Shown: positions 45,236-55,680, counted from the stretch's first letter. The stretch: 64,000 nucleotides of DNA from Saprospiraceae bacterium (GCA_029251525.1 JAQXDE010000066.1:431170-495169); one strand, 5' to 3'. Made by a program: numbers and translations. The notes: generated by a model not told the origin, from the letters alone.

Positions 45236-45869
45236 TCGATTGTGTTTTTGATTAAATAAAAATGAAGTTGTTTAAAATCCCTTAATTAACTAAAGAGAAT
45301 TTTTTTTGAGTTTCATAAAAAGCGCTTCATGATAAAGACTCATTGAATTATGAAAATAAAATATTTTTTTATGCTGGTATTAGGTTTTTGGAAAACTTGA
45401 TTTAAAAGAAAGGGCTTTGTGTGTTGGTAAATTTAATGAAAAACTAGAAATATTCAATTTTTCATACCCGAGGAATGAATCAAATGGAGCTTTTAATTTA
45501 CTATTCATAAAAAAGAGGTAATTTTTTGAAGTTTGAAGAAAAGAATAACCTAGTTCTAGTATTTATCAAAATTTTTAATTGTTGTGATGGTTTATAAAGA
45601 TAACGAGGTCATTATGGCGAACTAGATGTTAACAAAACTTTGGTTCTAACCTTAGAAACTATTTTCTTTGGGTTCGAGTTTCTCTTTTTTTATTACTTTA
45701 TTGAGAATAGTTTGTTCTATAAAAAAGAGGAATAAGAGAAAAGAATAGAAATTAAAGAGGATTCTTCGTAATGGAATTGCAAACCTTTCGATTATAATTC
45801 AATCTATATTAAAAGTTTAATGCATTGGGTGGGATTTTATTTTTGAAATTAAAAAATCTTGAGACAATA
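45236..45869. other. Intergenic region with weak coding remnants
   Basis: No intact gene. + strand open stretches at about 45390-45520 (contains KFNEKLEIFNFSYPRNES) and about 45610-45740 (contains LTLETIFFGFEFLFFYYF, a hydrophobic run) may be the upstream part of the decayed sensor kinase at 45870-46335. A hairpin AGAAACT/AGTTTCT (45654-45683) followed by T7 looks terminator-like. Confidence 0.3.
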
Positions 45870-46335
45870 TTTTGAATCAATTACCTAGTAGATTTTACAT
45901 TGTGTGTATGTATGTTTGGTTTAAAGTCCCTTAAAACAAACATATTACCTTAGAGTAAGAGTTGTTATCGATAAGTATTATATGCTGATTTAGGTCAAAT
46001 GCTATATGAAAATAAGATTGATGTCGTTGTTGAAATTGATTATTTTTTGAAATTTTTAATTTTGGAAATTCTATCGTATTTCCCTTAATTTTTTGTTGAG
46101 AATGCTATCAATCATTAACTAACAAAAAAAGTAATGACTCCCAACTATAAAAATGATTATTGAAGAGGCAAATGAGTAATAATGTGGCAAGGCGAAAAAG
46201 GCTATTGGAATTGAGAATAGACTTTTGAGAAACCATGAATCTTTTGGAACCCAAAGTATTGCAAAAAGATTGGCTTTTTTTAATGTATTAAGTGAAATCG
46301 GATTTAAAATTAGTAAATGTAAATGTGGTGCTTAG
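45870..46335 (+). pseudogene. Decayed LytS-type sensor histidine kinase, C-terminal part
   Basis: Fragments lie in the order expected for the His_kinase/HATPase module of LytS-type kinases. In one frame (from 45975) are VLYADLGQMLYENK and EIDYFLKFLILEILSYF, resembling the LLRYxLYxNK and E-x-x-FLxxYLxLExLRF motifs, then FVENAINH (46092-46115), the N box PFVENAIKHGL. After stops, a second frame (46192-46335) reads KKAIGIENRLLRNHESFGTQSIAKRL, here cut to NHESFGTQSIAKRL, which matches the end of such kinases (HxSxGxxIxxERLxLLN), then ends at TAG. Stop codons and a frame change between the motifs show that the gene is dead. Upstream parts are unreadable. Confidence 0.65.
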
Positions 46336-46432
46336 ATTTATATAATAAGATTTACTTGGACAACTTTTGAGATTATAAATTTATTTCAGTAGAAACAAAT
46401 TATACCCTGTTTCTGCTCGTAAAAAAAAAATA

Positions 46433-47872
46433 ATGAATAACTATTCAAACTATAAAAAAGTAGGTTTCCTTCTTGGCCCATTACTTTTTCTATTTATCCT
46501 TTTTTATCCAGAGGAAATTATTAACCCAATTGCACATCATGTGATTGCTGTAGCAGCTTGGATGGTTTGTTGGTGGGTAACCGAAGCTGTTTCTATTTCA
46601 GTTACCGCATTGATTCCTTTGACCATTTTTCCATTGGTAGATGTTATGTCAATCTCAGATGTTGCCAAAAGTTATGCGCATCCTATTGTGTTTTTGTTTT
46701 TTGGTGGATTTATAATTGCTCTTGCATTAGAGAAGGTCAATTTGCATCGAAGAATTGCTTTGTCAATTTTAAAATTGACAGGTACAAATGCAGACGGAGT
46801 AGTTTTAGGCTTTATGCTTGCAACAGCTTTAATGAGTATGTGGATTAGTAATACAGCGAGTACAGTTGTTATGTTACCAATTGCTCTTTCGGTAATAAAA
46901 TTATTAATAAATGATGAAGATGGTTTTACTAAAAATGATAAAAATTTTGCCTTAAGTATCATGTTAGGGATTGCATTTTCAGCAAATATAGGTGGTATGG
47001 CAACTATAGTTGGTACTCCTCCAAATATGGTTATGGTTGGAGTAATGAAAGACCAATATAATATTGATATTGGATTTTTTAACTGGATGAAGATGGGAGT
47101 TCCATTTGCTATTTTATTACTATCTATTGCATATCTTCTGATTGTGAAGGTTTTTTACCCAAATAATTTAGGCCAATTAAAAGCATCAGGGAATATTATT
47201 GATGCAGAGCTTAAAAAGTTAGGAAAAGTTAGTCGAGATGAAAAATTAGTGTTGGTTATTTTTCTTACCACTGCTTTTTTATGGATGATTCGAAGTAAGT
47301 TGGAGGTCTACTTCCCACAAATTACAGATACAGGTATTAGTATGTTGGGAGCATTGGCATTGTTTGTCTTTCCCCTAGATTTGAAAAAAGGCAAATTTAC
47401 TTTGGATTGGAAAGATACATCTAATTTACCTTGGGGAATATTAATACTTTTTGGAGGAGGCTTGGCCTTAGCTGGAGGGTTGAAAACGGCTGGATTAATT
47501 GATTTGATTGGAAATACGATTGCTCAACAAGAAGGTCTAAGTATTTTTATTATTTCTACTTTATTGATTTTTGTTATGTTATTTATGACGGAGCTAATGA
47601 GTAATGTAGCCTTGGTAAATATCTTTGTGCCTGTAGTTGCAGGAATCGCAATTGGGTTGCAAGTTCCTGTACTTCAAATTGTTATTCCTGTAACCTTAGC
47701 CGCCAGTTGTGCTTTTATGCTACCAATGGCAACACCACCAAATGCTATTGTTTTTGCAAGTGGGCATATTAAAGTTTTTGAAATGGCAAAAGTTGGGATT
47801 GTGTTAAATATAATTTCTGTTTTGTTGTTAGTTGGAATAACTTATTTGTTAATACCCATTCTTTTTACCTAA
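46433..47872 (+). CDS. SLC13/DASS family sodium:dicarboxylate symporter
   Basis: 479 aa with about 11 hydrophobic helices. The family motifs are present: WISNTAS (Ser139-Asn140-Thr141, the first SNT clamshell) and LMSNVAL (Ser390-Asn391-Val392, second clamshell, with Val in place of Thr). WWVTEAVSISVTALIPL near the start and MLPMATPPNAIVFASG near the end are typical. Members carry succinate, malate, fumarate or citrate with sodium in the inner membrane. The next gene is malic enzyme (97 bases downstream), which points to malate or a related C4-dicarboxylate as substrate; inference from context. Confidence 0.92.
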   Translation: MNNYSNYKKVGFLLGPLLFLFILFYPEEIINPIAHHVIAVAAWMVCWWVTEAVSISVTALIPLTIFPLVDVMSISDVAKSYAHPIVFLFFGGFIIALALEKVNLHRRIALSILKLTGTNADGVVLGFMLATALMSMWISNTASTVVMLPIALSVIKLLINDEDGFTKNDKNFALSIMLGIAFSANIGGMATIVGTPPNMVMVGVMKDQYNIDIGFFNWMKMGVPFAILLLSIAYLLIVKVFYPNNLGQLKASGNIIDAELKKLGKVSRDEKLVLVIFLTTAFLWMIRSKLEVYFPQITDTGISMLGALALFVFPLDLKKGKFTLDWKDTSNLPWGILILFGGGLALAGGLKTAGLIDLIGNTIAQQEGLSIFIISTLLIFVMLFMTELMSNVALVNIFVPVVAGIAIGLQVPVLQIVIPVTLAASCAFMLPMATPPNAIVFASGHIKVFEMAKVGIVLNIISVLLLVGITYLLIPILFT

Positions 47873-47938
47873 CTACAAATTAGGATTACTTTAGACAACT
47901 GTTTTACTTTAAAACCTTTTTATTTCTAAAGGTAAGTG

Positions 47939-47946
47939 TATATTTG
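47939..47946 (+). promoter_or_regulatory. -7 element TATATTTG of maeB
   Basis: TATATTTG matches TAnnTTTG and lies 23 bases before the ATG at 47970, so maeB can be transcribed separately from the transporter gene. Confidence 0.65.
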
Positions 47947-47969
47947 CCCCCTTAAAAATCAAACATAAA

Positions 47970-50255
47970 ATGGATAAAAAATCATTAAAAGAGGATGCTT
48001 TAAAATATCATCGCGATGGCAGGCCTGGTAAAATTGAAGTTATTCCAACCAAAGCCACTTCTAACCAAAGAGACTTATCATTAGCCTACTCACCCGGAGT
48101 GGCAGAACCTTGCTTGGAGATTGAAAAAAATCCAAGTGATGTTTATAAATATACTGCCAAGGGAAATCTTGTGGCGGTAATTAGTAATGGAACTGCTGTA
48201 CTTGGTTTAGGTGACATTGGGGCTGCTGCAGGTAAACCTGTGATGGAGGGAAAGGGATTGCTATTTAAAATTTATGCAGATATTGATTGTTTCGATTTAG
48301 AATTAGATACAAAGGATGTGGATGAATTTGTTCGTACAGTAAAGATATTGGAACCTACTTTTGGAGGAGTTAATCTAGAAGATATCTCTGCACCAGCTTG
48401 TTTTGAAATTGAAGAAAGACTAAAAAAGGAATTGAATATTCCTGTCATGCATGATGATCAACATGGAACAGCGATTATTAGTGGTGCTGCTTTATTAAAT
48501 GCTTTGGAAATTGTTGGAAAGGATATTTCCAAAATAAAGATTGTAGTGAATGGTGCGGGAGCTTCTGCTATTTCATGCACACGAATTTATGTTTCATTGG
48601 GTGCGAAAAAGGAAAATATTTTCATGTATGATAGCAAAGGATTGATACATGGAGACCGAGATAATTTAAATGGAAAAAAACCAGAATTTATAAATAATTC
48701 CATGCCAATGGAAACTTCTCTGACAGATATTTTGAATGGTGCAGATGTGTTTGTCGGTTTGTCAAAAGGGAATATATTGAACAAAGATATGGTAAAAGGT
48801 ATGGCCAAGGATTGTATCATTTTTGCAATGGCAAATCCTACTCCTGAGATTCCGTATGACGATGCTAAAGAGGTACGGGAAGACTGTATCATGGCAACTG
48901 GTCGATCTGATTATCCTAATCAGGTTAATAATGTGTTAGGTTTTCCATTTATTTTTAGAGGTGCCCTAGATGTAAGAGCATCCGAAATTAATGAGGAAAT
49001 GAAACTGGCAGCGGTTCACGCATTAGCTGGATTGGCCAAAAAACCAGTTCCTGATATCGTAAATTTAGCTTACGGGAATACTAATTTGAAATTTGGAAAA
49101 GACTATATTATTCCAAAACCAGTTGATCCAAGACTGATCACAGCAGTAGCTCCTGCAGTAGCTAGAGCAGCAATAGATTCCGGTGTAGCGCAAAATCCAA
49201 TTACAGACTGGGAGTCATATGAATTAGAATTGGAAAATAGATTAGGAAATGATAATGCACTTTCCAAAATCATCGAAAATAAAGCGAAACAAGAACTTAA
49301 AAAAGTTGTTTTTGCTGATGCTGAAAATATTTCGGTACTTAAAGCTGCAAGGGTAGTGGTGGAAGAAAAAATTGCATTACCAATTCTATTAGGAAAAAAA
49401 GATATTATCCAGCAGTTACTATCTGAATATGAAATTGAGTTGCCAAATGTGAAAATTATTGATCCTAAAAATCCAAAGGACAACCAAGAAGTAAAAATTT
49501 TTGAGGTATATTCTCATTTGTTTTTTGAAAAGAGAAAAAGAAAAGGGTTTACTTCTGCAGAGTCTAGAGATATTATGCGAAGTAATAATTATTATGGAAC
49601 GATGATGGTTGAAACAGGTGATGCGGATGCAATGATAGGTGGATTGACCAAAAGATACCCAAATACTGTTCGGCCTGCTTTACAAATTATTGGTGCAAAG
49701 GAAGGTGTTCCAAAGGTGGCTAGTGTTCATATTTTGATGACCAAAAATGGACCATTGTTTTTAGGAGATACAACTATCAATCATCACTTAGAAGCAGAAG
49801 ATATTGCAGCCATTACGGAGTTGATTGCAACTGAAGTTCGACGATATAATATTGAACCCAAGATTGCGTTGGTGACTTATTCAAACTTCGGCTCTGTACC
49901 TGATGGAGAGTCAGCAGTTTTGATGAGGAAAGCTACTAAGATAGTTCATCAAAAACATCCAGATTGGATTGTGGATGGAGAAATGCAAGCACACCTTGCA
50001 CTTGATCCAGTTAAACTCAAAGAGTTTTATCCATTTTCTAAATTAGCTGGACATCGAGCGAATACTTTAATTTTTCCTAATCTCTCCTCTGCAAACATTG
50101 CCTACAACATTTTGAGCTCTGCATCGGATATTGGATTAATGGGACCTATTTTATTAGGTTTAAAAAAACCTATTCATATCCTGCAAATGGGGGCAAGTGT
50201 TCGACAAATTGTAGATATGGTTGGAATAGCAGCTATTCACGCACAGGATGTTTAA
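47970..50255 (+). CDS. maeB: NADP-dependent malic enzyme with C-terminal phosphotransacetylase-like domain
   Basis: 761 aa, the full MaeB size. The malic enzyme part (about 1-425) has [51 protein letters not shown] and the nucleotide-binding [13 protein letters not shown]. The C-terminal part (about 430-755) is homologous to phosphate acetyltransferases ([31 protein letters not shown]), known in this family for allosteric control by acetyl-CoA. It converts malate to pyruvate with CO2 and NADPH, in the cytoplasm. Lies next to a dicarboxylate carrier, giving an import-and-oxidation pair. Confidence 0.95.
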   Translation: MDKKSLKEDALKYHRDGRPGKIEVIPTKATSNQRDLSLAYSPGVAEPCLEIEKNPSDVYKYTAKGNLVAVISNGTAVLGLGDIGAAAGKPVMEGKGLLFKIYADIDCFDLELDTKDVDEFVRTVKILEPTFGGVNLEDISAPACFEIEERLKKELNIPVMHDDQHGTAIISGAALLNALEIVGKDISKIKIVVNGAGASAISCTRIYVSLGAKKENIFMYDSKGLIHGDRDNLNGKKPEFINNSMPMETSLTDILNGADVFVGLSKGNILNKDMVKGMAKDCIIFAMANPTPEIPYDDAKEVREDCIMATGRSDYPNQVNNVLGFPFIFRGALDVRASEINEEMKLAAVHALAGLAKKPVPDIVNLAYGNTNLKFGKDYIIPKPVDPRLITAVAPAVARAAIDSGVAQNPITDWESYELELENRLGNDNALSKIIENKAKQELKKVVFADAENISVLKAARVVVEEKIALPILLGKKDIIQQLLSEYEIELPNVKIIDPKNPKDNQEVKIFEVYSHLFFEKRKRKGFTSAESRDIMRSNNYYGTMMVETGDADAMIGGLTKRYPNTVRPALQIIGAKEGVPKVASVHILMTKNGPLFLGDTTINHHLEAEDIAAITELIATEVRRYNIEPKIALVTYSNFGSVPDGESAVLMRKATKIVHQKHPDWIVDGEMQAHLALDPVKLKEFYPFSKLAGHRANTLIFPNLSSANIAYNILSSASDIGLMGPILLGLKKPIHILQMGASVRQIVDMVGIAAIHAQDV

Positions 50256-50350
50256 AATATAAATAAATAGTTGATTGGGTAGTTAGTTTATCAAGTTATA
50301 AAAGATGAAAATTACTCAATCAACTTATATGTAACAATACATTTTCATAA

Positions 50351-50971
50351 ATGAAAAATCTCTATTTTGTTTTCCTCATTTCGATTATATGTCTTTCCTG
50401 TCAAACCCCAACAAAGAATCCCCTAATTGCTAAATATCAAGTTCAATACGAGGCAATAAAGAGTCAAATGCTTGCTAATAAACCTGACATTATTCGTTTG
50501 ATCCAACAACTTCCAAAAGGTTATCAAAGGGCTATTGAAAAAGGAATTTCCTCAATTGAAAAATATGACTTAATAACTTTTTTGGAAAATGAGAAACTGG
50601 ATGAGGAAGGTTTGCTTATGCTTTTTCAAAGTGTTGAACAATTTTTAGAAAATATCGAAAATACTCACAATTTTAGAGCGACAATGGAGCAAACTGAAAT
50701 GTATAATTTGTTTAGAAATCGATTGATTGAAAATGGAAGGTTTATTGACTCATTCATAACAATCTGTGAAAAGTCTAAAGATCCTAATCAATTGAGTAGT
50801 GGGCTTTTCTTGAAGAAAGTGATGCTTTACGATATTCATGAGTTTGTCCAAAATACATTTATTGGGAATGATGAATTTAAAAAAACATTTATGGAGGTTG
50901 ATGAAAACTGGGAAGACTTTATTTCCAATGTCATGATGTTAACCGCAGAAAATGATATTATTGGCAAATAG
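50351..50971 (+). CDS. Lipoprotein of unknown function, helical
   Basis: 206 aa. A short signal peptide ends in the lipobox CLSC (Cys17 approx., ICLSCQTP). The mature part is almost wholly alpha-helical by composition, with amphipathic repeats and many Glu, Lys and Asn; no known domain recognised. It lies 95 bases after maeB on the same strand but no direct link is evident. Single gene or end of the maeB transcript. Confidence 0.75.
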   Translation: MKNLYFVFLISIICLSCQTPTKNPLIAKYQVQYEAIKSQMLANKPDIIRLIQQLPKGYQRAIEKGISSIEKYDLITFLENEKLDEEGLLMLFQSVEQFLENIENTHNFRATMEQTEMYNLFRNRLIENGRFIDSFITICEKSKDPNQLSSGLFLKKVMLYDIHEFVQNTFIGNDEFKKTFMEVDENWEDFISNVMMLTAENDIIGK

Positions 50972-51042
50972 GATTATGATCCATTTTTTATAAAAATAAT
51001 TTACATTTTCATTCACATCATTTCTTTGGCTCTAGGCAATAA

Positions 51043-51252
51043 ACCGACAATTTTTTCTTAACCATTTTCCCCTCTTGCTCCGCTAGAAATAACTATTATT
51101 ATATTTCAACTGAAAGTAATGTTTTGACTCGTACTAAATGTAATGATTTAAAAATATCTTATTTAACTTCAGTTTATGATTATGGAAAGTATAAAATTTT
51201 TGGTTACTGGACGATGAACCAAAGCAATTCTGATAGTTATATAACCTTATAG
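51043..51252 (+). other. Protein-like open stretch without start codon
   Basis: Seventy codons are open on the + strand (contains LKISYLTSVYDYGKYKIFG), without ATG, promoter or family. In such AT-rich DNA this length is uncommon by chance, so it may be a gene remnant; uncertain. Confidence 0.25.
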
Positions 51253-51317
51253 GTTTTGTTATTTTTGACGGGATTTATTTGGCAAAGTTAATCAAGGAGA
51301 TTCTAGATCGATGTAGA

Positions 51318-51508
51318 CTAAAACCCAATCTCTAAACTCATTCCAAGATGGATATCTTCATATTTATCCTCTACATAAGTATAAATATTGACAGATAAAT
51401 TTTTGTAAGCCTTAGAGCTAAGTCCAATGCAGCAGAATATATCTTCATAAATATCATTAAAATCATTCTTCTCTACTTATCTCAGTTTATTTCCGATGAA
51501 ATATGGCT
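51318..51508 (-). pseudogene. 3' remnant of an outer-membrane beta-barrel gene
   Basis: The minus strand reads about 52 codons ending in LSVNIYTYVEDKY and IHLGMSLEIGF plus stop; alternating strand pattern and a C-terminal Phe are typical of outer-membrane barrels. Upstream in the same frame is FIGNKLR, then a stop, then VEKNDFNDIYED, so at least one nonsense change. The 5' part is missing. Probably a decayed barrel gene. Confidence 0.45.
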
Positions 51509-51604
51509 ATTTTTAAGAAAAATAAAATTTGCTATCTTAGAGCAGCTAGGTAAATTAAATATTTTTATTAATTACATTAATCAACAAAACTTAAAACCAA
51601 AGTC

Positions 51605-53044
51605 ATGAGAGTTACATTTTTATCTATTCTAATTACACTTTTATGTTGTTCTGTTTTTGCTCAAAAACCACATGGGAACGTAAACAAAGAAGCTGCGATC
51701 CAATCAGTTCAAAAGCAATTTAAAGATTTAACAGTATTGAGTGATAAAATTTGGTCGTATGAGGAAACGGCTTTTAACGAGGTTAAATCTTCCAAAGATC
51801 TAGTAGCGTATGCTACTTCCAAAGGATTTACAGTAGTGGAAGGAGTCGGAGGAATTCCAACTGCCTTTACTGCAGAGTATGGATCTGGCTCCCCAGTGAT
51901 TGGAATTCTAGGGGAGTTTGATGCTTTGCCAGGACTTTCACAAAAAACAGTTCCTCATAAAGCACCTTTAAATGAAGGAGGTGCTGGTCATGGCTGTGGA
52001 CACAATTTATTTGGAGTTGCTTCTCTAGGCGCAGCAACTGCGATCAAAGAATTAATTGAAGCTGGAAAAATAAAGGGTACCATTCGGTTTTATGGAACTC
52101 CTGCCGAGGAGAAATTTTTTGGAAAATTATGGATGGTACGTTCAGGTGCATTTGCTGATGTTGATGTGGTGATGGATTGGCATCCAAGTGGTGAAACAAA
52201 AACTGCGGTCCAAAAAGGATTGGCGTTAGTGGATTTTATGGTAGAATATTATGGTCAAGCTGCTCATGCATCTGGCGATCCTTGGAATGGAAGAGATGCT
52301 TCAGATGGATTAGAATTATTTACTACTGGTATTAATTATTATCGGGAGCATGTAAAGCCGACTGTTCGAATTCATTATGATATTCAGAATGCTGGAGAAG
52401 TTGTAAATGTAGTTCCTGATTACGCTAGGATTTGGACTCGAGTACGGGATACTAGAAGAGATGGAATGGTCGAAGTATGGAAACAAGTTGAAAAAATAGC
52501 AGAGGGGGCAGCCATGATGGCTAATGTGGAATATAAAATTACATTGATCTCAGGTGTTCATGAAATATTGGTCAACAGAACAGGTTCGGCACGATTGCAA
52601 ACTAATTTAGAGTTCCTAGGGCCAATTATGTATACCGAAAAAGAGCAAGAATTTGCTAAGAGAATTCAAATGGCCACTAACAAGCCTGAGATTGGAATTG
52701 AGTCAAAGATTGAGCCGATGGAGGAAACTTTGGAGCATTCGCGAGGTGGTTCGACCGATGTGGGTGATGTGAGTTTTGTTGTTCCTGTGGTACGACTTCG
52801 GGCAACGACCGCACCAAAAGGAACACCTTGGCATTCATGGGCAGTGGTAGCTTGTGGTGGTATGTCGATTGGTCATAAGGGAATGGAATATGCTGCAAAG
52901 GCCATGTCTATGACGATGATTGATTTTTTTGAAGATGCTCAATTAAGAGCTGATATGAAAAAAGAATTTGATGAGCGTAAAGGAGATTATATTTATAAAG
53001 CAATTATTCCTGAAGGTGCTCCGCCAATTAATTCTACGTATTAG
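51605..53044 (+). CDS. M20 family amidohydrolase, AbgB-like, exported
   Basis: 479 aa. A signal peptide (1-19, LCCSVFAQ) is followed by an M20-type peptidase: FDALPGLSQ (metal Asp region), EGGAGHGCGHNLFGVA (Cys/His metal motif) and GTPAEEKFFGK (catalytic Glu pair), then a dimerisation domain inserted at about 200-310 (YGQAAHASGDPWNGRDASD). The sequence resembles aminobenzoyl-glutamate hydrolase subunit B (AbgB) of E. coli; N-acyl amino-acid or peptide substrates are possible, and export suggests peptides or conjugates in the periplasm. It ends at a strong terminator. A single gene. Confidence 0.9.
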   Translation: MRVTFLSILITLLCCSVFAQKPHGNVNKEAAIQSVQKQFKDLTVLSDKIWSYEETAFNEVKSSKDLVAYATSKGFTVVEGVGGIPTAFTAEYGSGSPVIGILGEFDALPGLSQKTVPHKAPLNEGGAGHGCGHNLFGVASLGAATAIKELIEAGKIKGTIRFYGTPAEEKFFGKLWMVRSGAFADVDVVMDWHPSGETKTAVQKGLALVDFMVEYYGQAAHASGDPWNGRDASDGLELFTTGINYYREHVKPTVRIHYDIQNAGEVVNVVPDYARIWTRVRDTRRDGMVEVWKQVEKIAEGAAMMANVEYKITLISGVHEILVNRTGSARLQTNLEFLGPIMYTEKEQEFAKRIQMATNKPEIGIESKIEPMEETLEHSRGGSTDVGDVSFVVPVVRLRATTAPKGTPWHSWAVVACGGMSIGHKGMEYAAKAMSMTMIDFFEDAQLRADMKKEFDERKGDYIYKAIIPEGAPPINSTY

Positions 53045-53062
53045 TCTGTTTAACTAAATAAA

Positions 53063-53095
53063 AGCCCTTCCAAATTTCATCAATTTGGAAGGGCT
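53063..53095 (+). terminator. Intrinsic terminator, 14-bp stem
   Basis: AGCCCTTCCAAATT (53063-53076) with AATTTGGAAGGGCT (53082-53095), five-base loop, A-rich before and T-rich after. It ends the M20 gene and, being symmetric, may also serve fmt. Confidence 0.88.
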
Positions 53096-53171
53096 AAATT
53101 ATTTTATTTCTTGAAATAATGGATTTGTAAATTGATGAGATATATAAAATTAGATAAGCCATAGTTAAAAC

Positions 53172-54086
53172 TTAAGATTCAAATTGATACCCATTTAAAA
53201 AGTCTTTTATTGGCATTCGTTTTTTTCCTTGCAATTGCAATTCTTCTATCTCAATAAATCCGTCGATAGTAAAAAATCGTAAATAATTTTTTCCATCAGT
53301 GGTAAAATTCCCAGGTTCAATTAAAGGTACATTGATTCCTTTTTTTACTTTGTAAATTTTCAATTTTTTTCCATCCAAAATCGTCCATGGGCTAGGAAAA
53401 GGATTCATCCCTCTTATAAAATTATAAACTTTATCATTTGGTTGATCGAAATTGATTTCACAAGTTTCAGAATGGATTTTTGGGGCTTTGCTCACTTTTG
53501 AATTATCCTGAGGTTTCAATTTGTAATCATTACTTTCTATTTTCTTTACAGATGCTAAAATAACTTTTGAACCTAATTCCATCATTCTATCATGGACATC
53601 ACCAGTTGTGTCATCTGCACCGATTTGCATTTTTTCCTGCATCAACATATCGCCCGTATCAATTTCATGTTGCAAGAAAAAAGTAGTGACACCAGTTTCT
53701 TTTTCACCATTGATGACCGCCCAATGAATTGGTGCAGCTCCTCGATAAGCTGGCAATAGTGATCCATGTAAATTGATCGTACCAATTGGAGGCATATCCC
53801 ATACAACCACCGGTAACATTCGAAAAGCAACCACGACTTGCAGGTCAGCTTGAAGGTCTTTTAATGCTGCTATAAATTCAGGAGCTTTTAAATTTTTCGG
53901 TTGCATAACCTTTAATCCTTTTTCAATCGCATATTTTTTCACTGCGGATTCGATGACTCTTTTTCCACCTCTTCCACCTTTTTTATCAGTGGCTGTAATG
54001 ACTCCTACAATGTTATAGCCATTTCGCACTAAAATATCTAAACATGGTACAGCAAAATCTGGGGTGCCCATAAAAACTATTTTCAT
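53172..54086 (-). CDS. fmt: Methionyl-tRNA formyltransferase
   Basis: 304 aa, full length. MGTPDFAVPCLDIL, HGSLLPAYRGAAPIHWA (catalytic His and Asn-His-Asp site), GVTTFFLQHEIDTGDML and the C-terminal NPFPSPWT are diagnostic. It formylates initiator Met-tRNA using 10-formyltetrahydrofolate. The usual neighbour def (peptide deformylase) is absent here. Single gene. Confidence 0.96.
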   Translation of the reverse strand: MKIVFMGTPDFAVPCLDILVRNGYNIVGVITATDKKGGRGGKRVIESAVKKYAIEKGLKVMQPKNLKAPEFIAALKDLQADLQVVVAFRMLPVVVWDMPPIGTINLHGSLLPAYRGAAPIHWAVINGEKETGVTTFFLQHEIDTGDMLMQEKMQIGADDTTGDVHDRMMELGSKVILASVKKIESNDYKLKPQDNSKVSKAPKIHSETCEINFDQPNDKVYNFIRGMNPFPSPWTILDGKKLKIYKVKKGINVPLIEPGNFTTDGKNYLRFFTIDGFIEIEELQLQGKKRMPIKDFLNGYQFES

Positions 54087-54330
54087 TGAATTATTTTTTT
54101 TAAAAGGGTGAACTTTAGTTCTTTTGAATATTAAAAAACGATAAACCTAAAAGTACTAATGTATATTCTTTTTTTTAATTCTGGAACTAATAAATCTTAT
54201 TTTTATTACCTTTTCTTCTTGATATAAAGTCTTTATTTTTTGTTTCAAAAAGATTACTTTGTGAGAAGTTTTTTGACTCTAACTATACTTTATAAATAAT
54301 TCAGAGATAATATTTTTAAATATTAACATA

Positions 54331-55680
54331 ATGAGGAAAGTAATATTAATTATAGCCAGTTTACTTTTTTTTAGTTCATTTGTTTTTTCTCAAAATGCCA
54401 CTTTAGAGGGCTACGCATTTGAAACAGGAAATCGAGGGTTTTTAAATGAGGTAAAAATTGTGATCTTGGAAAAAAAGTCCCGCGTAGTTAAAGGGGAATT
54501 ATTTACAAATACCGAAGGGTTTTTTACAGTTGAATTATTAGTTGGATATGACTACATAATTGAAGCAAGTAAAAAAGTTTTCAAATCGGTTGAGATAGAG
54601 TTTTCCACAAATGGTATCCTTTCTAACAATAAAATTTTTGTACAAGTAGAAATGGATCGGAAACCAGGTTACCTTTTTGATGTCACTTTGGCTGAGCGTA
54701 GATTAAAAAAGGAAGTGGTAGATGCAATTCAAGGTTCGAGAATAGAGGTATATAATAATACAAAAAAAGAAGAAACACTGGTCTTGGAAGATTATCAGTA
54801 TCCTAATTTTAATGTGACTTTTGAACAGGGAAATCACTATACAATTATGGTGAGGAAAAAAGGTTTTTTTACCAAGAGAATGGAAGCATATGTAAATGTA
54901 AAAGGTTGTATTTTATGTTTTGATGGGGTAGGTAATGTTCGGCCTGGGATTTCGGATGTAATGACTAGAAATAATACGATTGGAACATTATTGGCGAATG
55001 TTGAGTTAGATCGAGTAGAACTAGATAAAAGTATTAAAATAGAAAATATTTATTATGACTTGGCAAAATGGAATATTCGGCAGGATGCTGCTGAAGAATT
55101 AGACAAATTATTGGTGACGTTAAGTGATAATCCAGGTATTATTGTAGAATTAGGTTCACACACCGACTCGCGTGGAAAAGATAAATATAATCTAGACTTG
55201 TCTCAGAAAAGGGCTGAGGCCGCGGTGGAATATTTAGTAGAAAATGGAATTAATTCTTCTCGTATTTCAGCAAAAGGTTACGGCGAAACTCAACTGGTCA
55301 ATAGCTGTTCAAATGGGGTGAGGTGCAGTGAAAGACGACATCAGTTGAATAGACGAACAGAGTTAAAGATTATTGGTTATTTAAATACAGATCCATATGA
55401 GAAATTGAGTTTAAAGGAAATTATTAAGGAGGAATTATTTCAAAAGATGTTGGAAGAAGTTCAGAATCAGAAAATTATTGAAATAAAAGAAGGAGAAGAA
55501 CTTCCTAGTGAAATTAAAGAGGCAAAGCAAAAGCAGTCTAAAACCACTAGATTACAAAAAGCGAGATCTGAAGGTTCTTTTGAAATTGATTTAAGGAAAA
55601 ATATACCAAAGGAAGAGAATAGAAAAAAGTTGCCATTCATTGAAAGTAAGGTGCCTAAATCAAAAACTAATGTCGTTTGA
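54331..55680 (+). CDS. OmpA-family outer membrane protein with CarboxypepD_reg-like repeats
   Basis: 449 aa. A signal peptide (1-20, SFVFSQ) is followed by two carboxypeptidase-regulatory-like beta-sandwich units (about 22-110: ATLEGYAFETGNRGFLNEVKI; 115-200: DAIQGSRIEVYNN, YTIMVRKKGFFTKRME). The C-terminal OmpA domain (about 240-350) has LAKWNIRQDAAEELDKL, LGSHTDSRGKDKYNLDLSQKRAEAA and RISAKGYGETQLV: it binds peptidoglycan. After it comes a charged tail of about 95 residues rich in Lys and Glu. The layout fits the outer-membrane anchoring proteins of Bacteroidota; partner unknown. Distinct from the PorE-like gene at 28690. Confidence 0.88.
   Translation: MRKVILIIASLLFFSSFVFSQNATLEGYAFETGNRGFLNEVKIVILEKKSRVVKGELFTNTEGFFTVELLVGYDYIIEASKKVFKSVEIEFSTNGILSNNKIFVQVEMDRKPGYLFDVTLAERRLKKEVVDAIQGSRIEVYNNTKKEETLVLEDYQYPNFNVTFEQGNHYTIMVRKKGFFTKRMEAYVNVKGCILCFDGVGNVRPGISDVMTRNNTIGTLLANVELDRVELDKSIKIENIYYDLAKWNIRQDAAEELDKLLVTLSDNPGIIVELGSHTDSRGKDKYNLDLSQKRAEAAVEYLVENGINSSRISAKGYGETQLVNSCSNGVRCSERRHQLNRRTELKIIGYLNTDPYEKLSLKEIIKEELFQKMLEEVQNQKIIEIKEGEELPSEIKEAKQKQSKTTRLQKARSEGSFEIDLRKNIPKEENRKKLPFIESKVPKSKTNVV

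Noticed and set aside
45654..45691. tRNA-like T-arm (GGGTTCGAGTTTC)
   Set aside because: No acceptor stem, D-arm or anticodon arm can be drawn; the region is a simple hairpin followed by T7.
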